Shown: positions 1 through 6,073 of the stretch, piece by piece
Layout of the letters: each line of letters begins with the position of its first letter
Position numbering within the stretch: position 1 is the stretch's first letter
DNA from: MVYY01 sp035369865
GTDB lineage: Bacteria > Bacteroidota > Bacteroidia > Bacteroidales > Paludibacteraceae
NCBI GenBank assembly: GCA_035369865.1
Contig: DAOOVG010000080.1
Span: forward strand, 1 to 8,089
DNA length: 8,089 nucleotides
Direction: 5' to 3'
Notes under the pieces: model-generated
Database searches by the model: none
What the model was told of the DNA's origin: nothing
The model's input: only the letters and a program-made list of their open reading frames with translations
Program-made: the position numbers and the translations under genes

Positions 1-125
1 AAAAATATACCATAATTTATCCCTTTATGTTAGGAAACTTTGCGGATAATCATTAAAGTTATTAAAATATGGATTTGAAATGGCTTTTATTTTGTGAAAA
101 TAAATCATGCCTCATTTTTGATTTG

Positions 126-944
126 TTATATAAGGACGTTAAAAGAATCGGGATCCAGATGATCTTTTTCAATATCCAAAAAATATTTATAGGTGCTAAC
201 TTTCAATTCTGAACAAGCATCATAATCACACACGAAAATAGCTTTTGGATGTAATTGGAGAGCACTAACTGTCCACATCTGCGAAACTGCTCCTTCTACA
301 GCATGTTTTAAAGCTCTTGCCTTATTATAACCATTAACCAAAATTAGCACTTCTTTTGCATCAAGAATGGTTCCAACCCCCACCGTGAGAGCTGTTTTTG
401 GTACTTTTGTGATGTCATTGTCAAAAAAACGTGAATTGGCAATAATAGTATCGGTTGTTAATGTCTTTTGTCGAGTTCTGGAAGATAAAGAAGAACCTGG
501 CTCATTAAAGGCAATATGTCCATCGGGACCAATTCCTCCTACAAACAAATCAATTCCTCCTACCGATTTTATTTTTTCTTCATAAGCGACGCATTCTGCC
601 TGAAGATCTTCTGCGTTGCCATTCAATATGTTTACATTTTCTGGCTTTATATCGATATGGCTGAAGAAATTTTTCCACATAAATGTGTAATAACTTTGTT
701 CATGGTCACGTGGCAATCCCACATATTCATCCATATTGAAAGTAATAACATTTTTAAAGGAAATGATTCCTTTTTTATTTAATTCAATTAAGTATCGATA
801 CATTCCCAGAGGAGAAGAGCCAGTAGGCAAGCCCAAAACAAAAGGTTCTTCTTTACTTGGTTTTGAAAAAATAATTTTTGCTGCAATATAATTGGCAGCC
901 CATTTTGAAAGACATTGATAGTCAGGTTGAATAATTACTCGCAT
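126..944 (-). CDS. nagB: Glucosamine-6-phosphate deaminase (NagB)
   Basis: This 272-residue cytoplasmic enzyme converts glucosamine-6-phosphate to fructose-6-phosphate and ammonia, the last step that brings GlcNAc and sialic-acid carbon into glycolysis. It can be lined up with E. coli NagB (266 aa) almost without gaps. The substrate loop LGLPTGSSP is at about 37-45. The catalytic residues fall at the same numbers as in E. coli: Asp72 in FNMDEYVGLP, and Asp141, His143 and Glu148 in GPDGHIAFNEP. The residues that form the E. coli GlcNAc-6-phosphate allosteric pocket are also kept (Ser151, Ser152, Arg158, Lys160, Thr161, Tyr254), so I infer an allosteric enzyme. The ATG at 944 matches the family N-terminus (MRVIIQ). 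No nagA, nagK or transporter gene is visible beside it. It is 230 bp downstream of pheS on the same strand and has its own promoter candidate, so it is probably transcribed alone. Confidence 0.97.
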   Translation of the reverse strand: MRVIIQPDYQCLSKWAANYIAAKIIFSKPSKEEPFVLGLPTGSSPLGMYRYLIELNKKGIISFKNVITFNMDEYVGLPRDHEQSYYTFMWKNFFSHIDIKPENVNILNGNAEDLQAECVAYEEKIKSVGGIDLFVGGIGPDGHIAFNEPGSSLSSRTRQKTLTTDTIIANSRFFDNDITKVPKTALTVGVGTILDAKEVLILVNGYNKARALKHAVEGAVSQMWTVSALQLHPKAIFVCDYDACSELKVSTYKYFLDIEKDHLDPDSFNVLI

Positions 945-973
945 ATTCGTTTATTTAATAAAATTTATTTTTA

Positions 974-981
974 CAAAAATA
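974..981 (-). promoter_or_regulatory. Candidate nagB promoter (-7 box)
   Basis: Read on the minus strand this is TATTTTTG, a full match to the Bacteroidota -7 consensus TAnnTTTG, ending 29 bases before the nagB ATG. I see no convincing TTTG -33 box at the usual spacing. The surrounding sequence is very AT-rich, so a chance match is possible. Confidence 0.4.
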
Positions 982-1136
982 CCATTATTTAAAAAATGAG
1001 GGTGCATTTTAAAAAATATTTGAAAAAATTTTTTGTTTTCAAAAAATGATTTTTAAAAATTCATCAGTAGCCATCAATGTTTACTCTTATTTTAATTTTC
1101 AATTCCTCTTTTTAGCTAAACCGAAATAACTTTTTG

Positions 1137-1157
1137 AAAAAGATAAAAAATATTATC
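1137..1157 (-). terminator. Possible weak terminator after pheS
   Basis: On the minus strand, 17 bases past the pheS stop, the arms GATAA and TTATC form a 5-bp stem around a 6-base loop and are followed directly by TTTTT. The stem is short and has only one G-C pair, so this is tentative. It fits the reading that nagB has its own promoter. Confidence 0.3.
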
Positions 1158-1174
1158 ACTAAACCAGTTTTAAT

Positions 1175-2194
1175 TTAGTATGCCGAAATAAATTGTTGAA
1201 GAAAACGAACATCATTTTCGGAAAACATTCGTAAATCTTTTACTTGATATTTAAGATTGGTAATTCTTTCAATTCCCATCCCAAAAGCATAACCGGAGTA
1301 AATTTTTGAATCTATTCCACAGTTTTCCAGCACATTAGGATCAACCATGCCACAACCTAAAATTTCAACCCAGCCAGTATGTTTACAAAAAGCACAACCT
1401 TTTCCTTCACAGAGATTGCAGGAAATATCCATTTCTGCACTAGGCTCTGTAAAAGGGAAATAAGAAGGTCTGAGTCTGACCTGAGTGTCTATTCCAAACA
1501 TTTCTTTGGCAAAGTACAAGAGAGCTTGTTTCAGGTCAGCAAACGAAACATTTTTATCCACATACAGTCCTTCAACTTGATGAAAAAAGCAATGAGCCCG
1601 AGCCGATATGGCTTCATTCCGATAAACTCTACCAGGGAATAACATCCTGATGGGCGGTTTTTGCTGAGTCATTACACGGGTTTGTACCGACGAAGTGTGC
1701 GTTCGCAGTAAAACATCGGGATTTTTTTCAATAAAGAAAGTGTCTTGCATGTCGCGAGCAGGATGTTCAGCAGGAAAATTTAGCGATTCAAAAACGTGCC
1801 AATCGTCTTCAATTTCAGGACCTTCGGCTATTGTAAAGCCAATATGACCAAAAATATTGATAATTTCATTTCTGATAATAGAAAGCGGATGACGTGTCCC
1901 AATTTGTATAGGGTCGGCATTTCTTGTTAAGTCGATATTTTGTTGTTCATCTGCTGAAATGATTAAACTTTCTTTCAGCTCATTGATTTTACTTTGAGCA
2001 CTATCTTTTAATTGGTTTAGTAATTGTCCGATTTCTCGTTTTTCTACTGGAGGAACATTTCTGAATTCATCAAAAAGTAAGGATATTTTTCCTTTTTTAC
2101 TCAAATATTTAATCCGTAAAGTTTCTACTTCTTCTAACGATGAGGCAGTTAATTGATTGATTTCCTGTTGTAACTGCAAAATTTTCTCTTTCAT
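1175..2194 (-). CDS. pheS: Phenylalanyl-tRNA synthetase alpha subunit (PheS)
   Basis: This is the catalytic alpha chain of the (alpha-beta)2 class II synthetase that charges tRNA-Phe with phenylalanine in the cytoplasm. Its 339 residues are normal for the family. Residues 1-85 are the tRNA-binding coiled-coil arm. The class II core starts near HPLSIIRNEI (102-111) and includes RTHTSSVQTR (164-173), GRVYRNE (188-194), the Phe-pocket stretch LRPSYFPFTEPSAE (241-254) and motif 3 GMGIERI (305-311). Ala303 in SGYAFGMG corresponds to E. coli PheS Ala294, which helps set amino-acid specificity. Residues 259-270 hold four cysteines as CxxC-x4-CxxC, probably a metal knuckle. pheT is not in the window, so the two subunits are not encoded together here. 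The ATG at 2194 is preceded by a good AAGGA ribosome site and a Phe-rich mini-ORF that may regulate it. Confidence 0.98.
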   Translation of the reverse strand: MKEKILQLQQEINQLTASSLEEVETLRIKYLSKKGKISLLFDEFRNVPPVEKREIGQLLNQLKDSAQSKINELKESLIISADEQQNIDLTRNADPIQIGTRHPLSIIRNEIINIFGHIGFTIAEGPEIEDDWHVFESLNFPAEHPARDMQDTFFIEKNPDVLLRTHTSSVQTRVMTQQKPPIRMLFPGRVYRNEAISARAHCFFHQVEGLYVDKNVSFADLKQALLYFAKEMFGIDTQVRLRPSYFPFTEPSAEMDISCNLCEGKGCAFCKHTGWVEILGCGMVDPNVLENCGIDSKIYSGYAFGMGIERITNLKYQVKDLRMFSENDVRFLQQFISAY

Positions 2195-2195
2195 T

Positions 2196-2252
2196 TTAAT
2201 GTCCTTTTATTCTACCAGATAAAAATTCCCTGAAGAAATTAAAATCATTCAT
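2196..2252 (-). CDS. Candidate Phe-rich leader peptide before pheS
   Basis: An 18-codon open frame, MNDFNFFREFLSGRIKGH, lies between the pheS promoter candidate and pheS. Four of its first ten residues are Phe (4, 6, 7, 10). Its TAA stop is one base before the pheS ATG, in a different frame, so it is not an N-terminal extension of PheS. The pheS ribosome site AAGGA falls in its codons 16-17 (AAA GGA). The layout resembles the E. coli pheM leader peptide, where ribosome stalling at Phe codons reports low charged tRNA-Phe and raises pheST expression. No ribosome site is obvious for the leader itself, and its start would be about 10 bases from the predicted transcript 5' end. Phe codons are common by chance in AT-rich DNA: I would expect roughly one in a frame this long. 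The call is a hypothesis. Confidence 0.4.
   Translation of the reverse strand: MNDFNFFREFLSGRIKGH
2202..2206 (-). promoter_or_regulatory. Shine-Dalgarno site of pheS
   Basis: AAGGA on the minus strand stands 7 bases before the pheS ATG. It supports that start and is notable because Bacteroidota genes often lack a recognisable Shine-Dalgarno sequence. A ribosome translating the leader frame would pass over it. It could pair weakly, over 5 bp including one G-U, with UUCUU in the leader's Phe codons 6-7. Confidence 0.6.
2224..2240 (-). promoter_or_regulatory. Small hairpin in the pheS leader
   Basis: On the minus strand AATTTC and GGAATT form a 6-bp stem with one G-U pair around the loop TTCAG, followed by TTT. 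The 5' arm covers leader codons 5-6. An upstream AAATTA (2256-2261) could instead pair with TAATTT (2236-2241), excluding this hairpin. Both stems are weak, so a role in attenuation is only inferred from position. Confidence 0.25.
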
Positions 2253-2268
2253 CACTAATTTGAACTTG

Positions 2269-2276
2269 CAAAGGTA
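2269..2276 (-). promoter_or_regulatory. Candidate pheS promoter (-7 box)
   Basis: TACCTTTG on the minus strand matches TAnnTTTG exactly and includes G/C bases, which makes it less likely to be an AT-rich accident. Transcription would start near 2262, giving a leader of about 68 bases before the pheS ATG that contains the Phe-rich mini-ORF. A TTTTG (2289-2293) upstream is only 12 bases away, too close for a standard -33 box. Confidence 0.5.
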
Positions 2277-2326
2277 AGTATTTTCAGGCAAAATAGCGTT
2301 ATCTTCTTCGAAAATAACAAGTTTAA

Positions 2327-2361
2327 AAAATTAAGGAAAATAATGAATTTTCTTTAATTTT
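2327..2361. repeat. Long imperfect palindrome before the DUF2461 gene
   Basis: Arms AAAATTAAGGAAAAT (2327-2341) and ATTTTCTTTAATTTT (2347-2361) pair at 14 of 15 positions around the centre AATGA; the one exception is G opposite T. It ends 3 bases before the TATCTTTG box of the DUF2461 gene and so covers the -33 region. This placement suits an operator. No gene ends here that would need a terminator. Confidence 0.45.
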
Positions 2362-2364
2362 CAG

Positions 2365-2372
2365 TATCTTTG
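2365..2372 (+). promoter_or_regulatory. Candidate promoter of the DUF2461-yhcH-glgB run
   Basis: TATCTTTG matches the Bacteroidota -7 consensus TAnnTTTG and lies 22 bases before the ATG at 2395. The -33 region is occupied by an AT-rich palindrome with no clean TTTG. The other gaps in the run (34 and 20 to 47 bases) show no TAnnTTTG, which is consistent with one shared transcript. Confidence 0.5.
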
Positions 2373-2394
2373 TGTTTTTAAAAAAGAGAAAAAC

Positions 2395-3078
2395 ATGCCT
2401 ATTCAACCTATACTTGACTATTTAAGTGAATTGAAAAACAACAACAACCGTATATGGTTTAATCAGAACAGAGATTGGTATGAAGAAGTTAGGTCTGAGT
2501 TTTTAAGAATAAGTTCTGCTCTTATTACAGAAATTTCCAAGTTCGATGAAGAAATTAAGTACGTTAATTTAAAAGATTGTCTTTTTAGAATTTATCGCGA
2601 TATCCGTTTTTCTCCCGATAAAAGTCCCTATAAAACAAATTTCGGAGTTTATATTGCTGCAGGAGGTGGTCGCAAAAGTCCTCGAGGTGGCTATTATTTA
2701 CATCTTGATCCAACAGGTTCTTTCGTTTCGGTTGGTATCTGGAATCCTGAACCCAAAGTTTTGAAGGTGTTGCGTAAAAGTGTTTTTGAAAACATTGATG
2801 AATTTAATGAAATTCGTTCCAATCCAGAATTTTCCACTTACTTTTCTTATTTTTTAGAAGATGGGAAACTCAAAAAAATTCCTGCTGGTTTCCCTAAAGA
2901 TTTTCCGTATGCTGAATTTTTGAAATTAAGACATTATATAGTCGATTATGAGCTTGATGCCTCTTTTTTTGAAGATAATCATGTAGTGCCTCGCTTAGCT
3001 GGAATAATGAAAGCTGGCTATCCTTTAAATCAATTCTTGAATTTTACAGTGGATGAACTGTTGTTAAATAATTTTTAA
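2395..3078 (+). CDS. DUF2461 / TIGR02453-family protein
   Basis: This 227-residue soluble protein belongs to a conserved family of unknown biochemical function found in bacteria and some fungi. The family signs are an N-terminal segment ending in NNNNRIWFNQNRDWYEEV (about 16-33) and the central FRIYRDIRFSPDKSPYKTNF (about 63-82). These are followed by a Gly-rich turn, GGGRKSPRGGYYLHL (about 89-103), where an aromatic strand presents family-conserved residues. No signal peptide, membrane segment or known catalytic triad is visible. The length is typical of the family. The ATG at 2395 is 22 bases after a TATCTTTG box, and the family N-terminus (a helix around ILDYLSEL) begins within a few residues, so this start is credible. 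It heads a three-gene plus-strand run with short gaps, but its neighbours do not reveal a function. I do not assign one. Confidence 0.9.
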   Translation: MPIQPILDYLSELKNNNNRIWFNQNRDWYEEVRSEFLRISSALITEISKFDEEIKYVNLKDCLFRIYRDIRFSPDKSPYKTNFGVYIAAGGGRKSPRGGYYLHLDPTGSFVSVGIWNPEPKVLKVLRKSVFENIDEFNEIRSNPEFSTYFSYFLEDGKLKKIPAGFPKDFPYAEFLKLRHYIVDYELDASFFEDNHVVPRLAGIMKAGYPLNQFLNFTVDELLLNNF

Positions 3079-3112
3079 ACATCATTTAAATAAATATTTA
3101 ATTCTTTTATTT

Positions 3113-3559
3113 ATGATTTTAGATAATTTAGAAAATGAAAAAATGTACGAGTCAGTACATCCTCATTTTAGAAAAGCTTTTGATTTCATAAAAAGCACTG
3201 ATTTACTTCATCTTCCTATCGGTAAGATTGAATTGGATGGGAGTAAGTTGTACGTAAGCGTTGTAGAAATAGAAGGTAAAAGTGAAGAAGAAGCAAAAAT
3301 GGAAACACATAAAAATTTCATTGATATTCAAGTTCCTGTGGATGGGGAAGAAATAATGGGTTGGAAAGCATTACAAAGTTTGAAAAAAATTTCTCAGCCT
3401 TACGATTCTGAAAAGGATATTGCTTTCTACAGCGACAAAGCTTCAAATTTAATTAAAGTGCAACCCGGTGAATTTGTTATTTTCTTCCCAACAGATGGTC
3501 ATCAGCCTGGTATTTTTGAAGGAAAGCACAAGAAAATTATTGTTAAGGTTTTGGTTTAA
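3113..3559 (+). CDS. YhcH/YjgK/YiaL-family protein (DUF386), possible sugar anomerase
   Basis: The 148-residue cytoplasmic protein matches the DUF386 family from end to end: MILDNLEN at the start, METHKNFIDIQ (63-73) in the middle and FPTDGHQPGIF (125-135) near the end. Family members are small cupin-like metalloproteins. The E. coli member YhcH opens the ring of N-acetylneuraminate for its aldolase, and others sit in various sugar operons. Glu64, His66 and His130 are the likely metal ligands here, by position and not by structure. Some databases label this family beta-galactosidase subunit beta, a name I would not carry over. It starts 34 bp after the DUF2461 gene and ends 20 to 47 bp before the branching enzyme, so co-transcription is likely. 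The sugar it acts on cannot be read from the sequence. nagB in the same window would suit sialic-acid use but lies on the other strand, in another transcript. Confidence 0.9.
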   Translation: MILDNLENEKMYESVHPHFRKAFDFIKSTDLLHLPIGKIELDGSKLYVSVVEIEGKSEEEAKMETHKNFIDIQVPVDGEEIMGWKALQSLKKISQPYDSEKDIAFYSDKASNLIKVQPGEFVIFFPTDGHQPGIFEGKHKKIIVKVLV

Positions 3560-3569
3560 TATTTTCGAC

Positions 3570-3573
3570 AGGA
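3570..3573 (+). promoter_or_regulatory. AGGA ribosome site favouring a GTG start for glgB
   Basis: AGGA stands 6 bases before the GTG at 3580. It supports translation from that GTG, giving 677 residues. Homology favours the ATG at 3607 instead, which gives 668 residues and has only purine-rich AAGAA upstream. The two signals conflict, so the start is unresolved. Confidence 0.3.
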
Positions 3574-3606
3574 AAATTAGTGTTGAGAGATCAAGAATTT
3601 AAAAAT

Positions 3607-5613
3607 ATGGAAATTTTACCTCTTGTTAAGTTAGATCCCTGGTTGGAACCTTATGCAGAAGCTATTTATGGACGGTATGAATATTTCTTGAATACAGAAA
3701 AAAAATTAACTGCTGGGAAACAAAGCTTATCTGATTTTGCAAATGGATATTTGTATTTTGGACTTCATCATGTTCCTGATGGGTGGGTTTTTCGTGAATG
3801 GGCACCCAATGCCACATCCATTTATCTTATTGGTGATTTTAACAATTGGCAGCGACGTGCTGAATATCAGTTAAAAAAGTTACAAAATGGTATTTGGGAA
3901 ATAAAATTACCCGAATATGCAATGACTCATACCCAACTTTATAAACTTTTTGTAGAGTGGGAAGGTGGAAGTGGTGAACGTATTCCTGCTTGGACTCAAA
4001 GAGTAGTACAAGATCCACAGACAAAAATTTTCAGTGCTCAAGTATGGCATCCTTATCAACCTTATATTTTTAAAATTAAGAATTTTAAGCCTCAAAAAGA
4101 TCCTCTTCTTATTTATGAATGTCATATTGGTATGTCAAGTCAGGAGGAAAAAATTTCTACTTACGATGAATTTAGGCGAAATGTTTTACCTCGTATAGCA
4201 AAATTAGGTTATAATGCTATTCAATTAATGGCTATTCAGGAACACCCTTATTATGGTTCTTTTGGATATCATGTATCCAGTTTTTTTGCCGCTTCTTCTC
4301 GCTTTGGTACTCCCGAAGAGTTAAAACAACTCATTGACGAAGCTCACGAAATGGGAATAACCGTGATTATGGATCTGGTTCATTCTCATGCCGTTAAAAA
4401 TGAAGTAGAAGGATTAGGTCGTTTTGATGGAACGCCTTATCAATATTTTCATGGTGGACCTCGTAGAGAACATCCTGCCTGGGATTCGTTGTGTTTTGAT
4501 TACGGAAAACCGGAAGTAATGCATTTTCTTTTATCGAATTGTAAATTTTGGCTGGATGTATATCATTTTGATGGCTTTCGCTTCGACGGGGTCACTTCTA
4601 TGATTTATCTGAGTCACGGTTTGGGAGAAGATTTTACAAGTTACGATTGTTATTACAATTTAAATCAGGATGGTGATGCCATTTGCTATCTTACTCTTGC
4701 CAATAAACTAATTCATCAAGTAAATCCACGTGCAGTGACCATTGCTGAAGAGGTGAGTGGCATGCCTGGATTGGCAGCAAAAATTGAAGATGGCGGAATG
4801 GGTTTCGATTATCGAATGGCAATGAACATACCTGATTTCTGGATAAAAATAATCAAAGAAGTAAAAGATGAAGATTGGAAAGTAGGACAAATTTTTTGGG
4901 AAGTAACCAATCGCAGACCAGAAGAAAAAACCATTAGTTATGTAGAATGTCATGATCAAGCGTTGGTTGGTGATAAAACTATTATTTTCAGATTGATTGA
5001 TGCAGATATGTATTGGCATATGAAACGTGATGATACTACTTTGCTGGTTGATCGTGGAGTGGCTTTGCATAAAATGATTCGTTTAGTCACAGCAACAACA
5101 ATCAATGGCGGGTATTTGAATTTTATGGGAAATGAATTTGGACACCCTGAATGGATTGACTTTCCTCGTCCTGGTAATGGGTGGTCATTCAAGTATGCTC
5201 GTCGTCAATGGGATTTAGTGGATAATCAGGATTATTTATATTATAATTTGAATGAATTTGATCGCGCTATGATTGCTCTGATTAAATCCGTCCCTGCTTT
5301 CAATAAATTACCTATTCAAGAGTTGTGGATCAAGGAAGATGATCAAGTGTTGGCTTATCAACGAGGAAAATTTGTTTTTGTTTTTAATTTCAATGGCACC
5401 AAATCTTTTACTGATTATGGTATTTTAGCAGACAAAGGTGCTTATAAAATAGCTTTAAACACAGACAATTCTCTTTTTGGCGGATTTAATCGGGTGGATG
5501 AGAGTATTGTTCATTTTACTATTTCAGAGCCACCACATCTTAGCGGAAAAGAATGGTTGAAACTTTACATTCCAACTCGAACTGCTTTTGTGCTGAAAAA
5601 GCAAGAAATGTAA
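3607..5613 (+). CDS. glgB: 1,4-alpha-glucan (glycogen) branching enzyme, GH13, eukaryote-like type
   Basis: It cuts alpha-1,4 glucan chains and rejoins the pieces through alpha-1,6 bonds during glycogen synthesis in the cytoplasm. Numbered from the ATG at 3607 (668 aa), a CBM48 domain (about 50-145, with GWVFREWAPNA) precedes a GH13 barrel and a C-terminal beta domain (about 570-668). GH13 regions are visible: DLVHSH (256-261), DGFRFDGV with nucleophile Asp327, TIAEEVSGMP with acid/base Glu381, and ECHDQ with Asp450. These, with SHDQALVGDK-like and NFMGNEFGHPEW motifs, resemble human GBE1 and not E. coli-type GlgB. I chose the ATG because MEILPLVKLDPWLEP lines up with the N-termini I recall for Bacteroides homologues; a GTG at 3580 with an AGGA site would add nine residues. 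No other glycogen gene is present. It is the last gene of the plus-strand run and is followed by a strong terminator. Confidence 0.96.
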   Translation: MEILPLVKLDPWLEPYAEAIYGRYEYFLNTEKKLTAGKQSLSDFANGYLYFGLHHVPDGWVFREWAPNATSIYLIGDFNNWQRRAEYQLKKLQNGIWEIKLPEYAMTHTQLYKLFVEWEGGSGERIPAWTQRVVQDPQTKIFSAQVWHPYQPYIFKIKNFKPQKDPLLIYECHIGMSSQEEKISTYDEFRRNVLPRIAKLGYNAIQLMAIQEHPYYGSFGYHVSSFFAASSRFGTPEELKQLIDEAHEMGITVIMDLVHSHAVKNEVEGLGRFDGTPYQYFHGGPRREHPAWDSLCFDYGKPEVMHFLLSNCKFWLDVYHFDGFRFDGVTSMIYLSHGLGEDFTSYDCYYNLNQDGDAICYLTLANKLIHQVNPRAVTIAEEVSGMPGLAAKIEDGGMGFDYRMAMNIPDFWIKIIKEVKDEDWKVGQIFWEVTNRRPEEKTISYVECHDQALVGDKTIIFRLIDADMYWHMKRDDTTLLVDRGVALHKMIRLVTATTINGGYLNFMGNEFGHPEWIDFPRPGNGWSFKYARRQWDLVDNQDYLYYNLNEFDRAMIALIKSVPAFNKLPIQELWIKEDDQVLAYQRGKFVFVFNFNGTKSFTDYGILADKGAYKIALNTDNSLFGGFNRVDESIVHFTISEPPHLSGKEWLKLYIPTRTAFVLKKQEM

Positions 5614-5625
5614 TTTAATAATTTT

Positions 5626-5665
5626 AAAGAGTCGTAAAAAATTTTGAATACGACTCTTTTCATTT
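5626..5665 (+). terminator. Rho-independent terminator after glgB, possibly bidirectional
   Basis: AAAGAGTCGTA (5626-5636) and TACGACTCTTT (5649-5659) form a perfect 11-bp stem around a 12-base AT loop. On the plus strand a T-rich tail (TTTT, C, ATTTTT) follows. The minus-strand side is followed by AAAATTATTAAATTA, a poorer tail, so termination of the HIT-gene transcript is possible but weaker. The tail overlaps the HIT stop codon, as is common in a compact convergent junction. Confidence 0.88.
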
Positions 5666-6061
5666 TTATTGGATAAATTGGCGAATAGCACTTGCAATTT
5701 CTGTCATTTCTTCGGAACTGAGCTGTAACTTTGGATTTTTAAAATTCATATCCGATTCATTATTGATAGGAATAAGATGAATATGAGCATGAGGGACTTC
5801 CAAACCAATTACAGCCATGCCTATCCTTTTACAAGGAACGGCTTTTTGAATAGCTAAAGCAATTTTTTTTGCAAAAAGCATTAATCCAATATAAGTTGGG
5901 TCATCAAGTCGGAAAAGATAATCTTCTTCTTTTTTGGGTATAACCAAAGTATGACCTTTTGTAAGCGGGTTAATATCCAAAAAAGCAAAATAATTTTCAT
6001 CTTCGGCTACCTTATAACAAGGTATTTCGCCACTTGCAATTTTACTGAATATCGTTGCCAT
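5666..6061 (-). CDS. HIT-family (histidine triad) nucleotide hydrolase/transferase
   Basis: This 131-residue soluble protein has the histidine-triad signature His91-Ala-His93-Ile-His95-Leu-Ile, in VPHAHIHLIPI. By family rule the middle His93 is the nucleophile that takes the nucleoside phosphate. The N-terminal half has the usual HIT landmarks: IFSKIASGEIPCYKV (4-18), AFLDINPLTKGHTLVIPK (26-43) and a middle helix. The length and layout fit the HINT-like branch, which hydrolyses nucleoside phosphoramidates or acyl-adenylates. The exact substrate cannot be told from sequence. The ATG at 6061 lies 12 bp after the greA stop, so the two genes are almost certainly co-transcribed from the greA promoter. 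No separate promoter box is seen between them. Confidence 0.94.
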   Translation of the reverse strand: MATIFSKIASGEIPCYKVAEDENYFAFLDINPLTKGHTLVIPKKEEDYLFRLDDPTYIGLMLFAKKIALAIQKAVPCKRIGMAVIGLEVPHAHIHLIPINNESDMNFKNPKLQLSSEEMTEIASAIRQFIQ

Positions 6062-6073
6062 CGTTTGTATTTT

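Noticed and set aside
1..125. Any gene or terminator downstream of nagB
   Set aside because: All frames are broken or very short. The AT-only 8-bp hairpin at 86-104 has a GTG loop but no T tract on the minus strand, so I do not call it a terminator.
516..782. Plus-strand open frame of 88 codons opposite nagB
   Set aside because: It is antisense to the NagB active-site region, with no promoter or ribosome site and a Phe/Ile/Tyr-rich translation expected from complementary AT-rich coding DNA.
1019..1043. Hairpin TTTGAAAA / TTTTCAAA as a terminator for pheS or a regulator of nagB
   Set aside because: The stem has a single G-C pair in a run of A and T, and many equivalent foldings exist. The tail is suggestive, but composition alone could produce it.
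1379..1642. Plus-strand open frame of 87 codons opposite pheS
   Set aside because: It lies entirely antisense to conserved PheS motifs and has no independent support.
2298..2318. Imperfect palindrome GTTAT...ATAAC between the divergent promoters
   Set aside because: Only 5 to 7 paired bases with a mismatch; too short to separate from chance in this region.
4708..5070. Minus-strand open frame of 120 codons inside glgB
   Set aside because: It is antisense to conserved GH13 sequence, has an unlikely composition rich in His, Ile and Phe, and matches no family I know. It is a shadow of the real gene.
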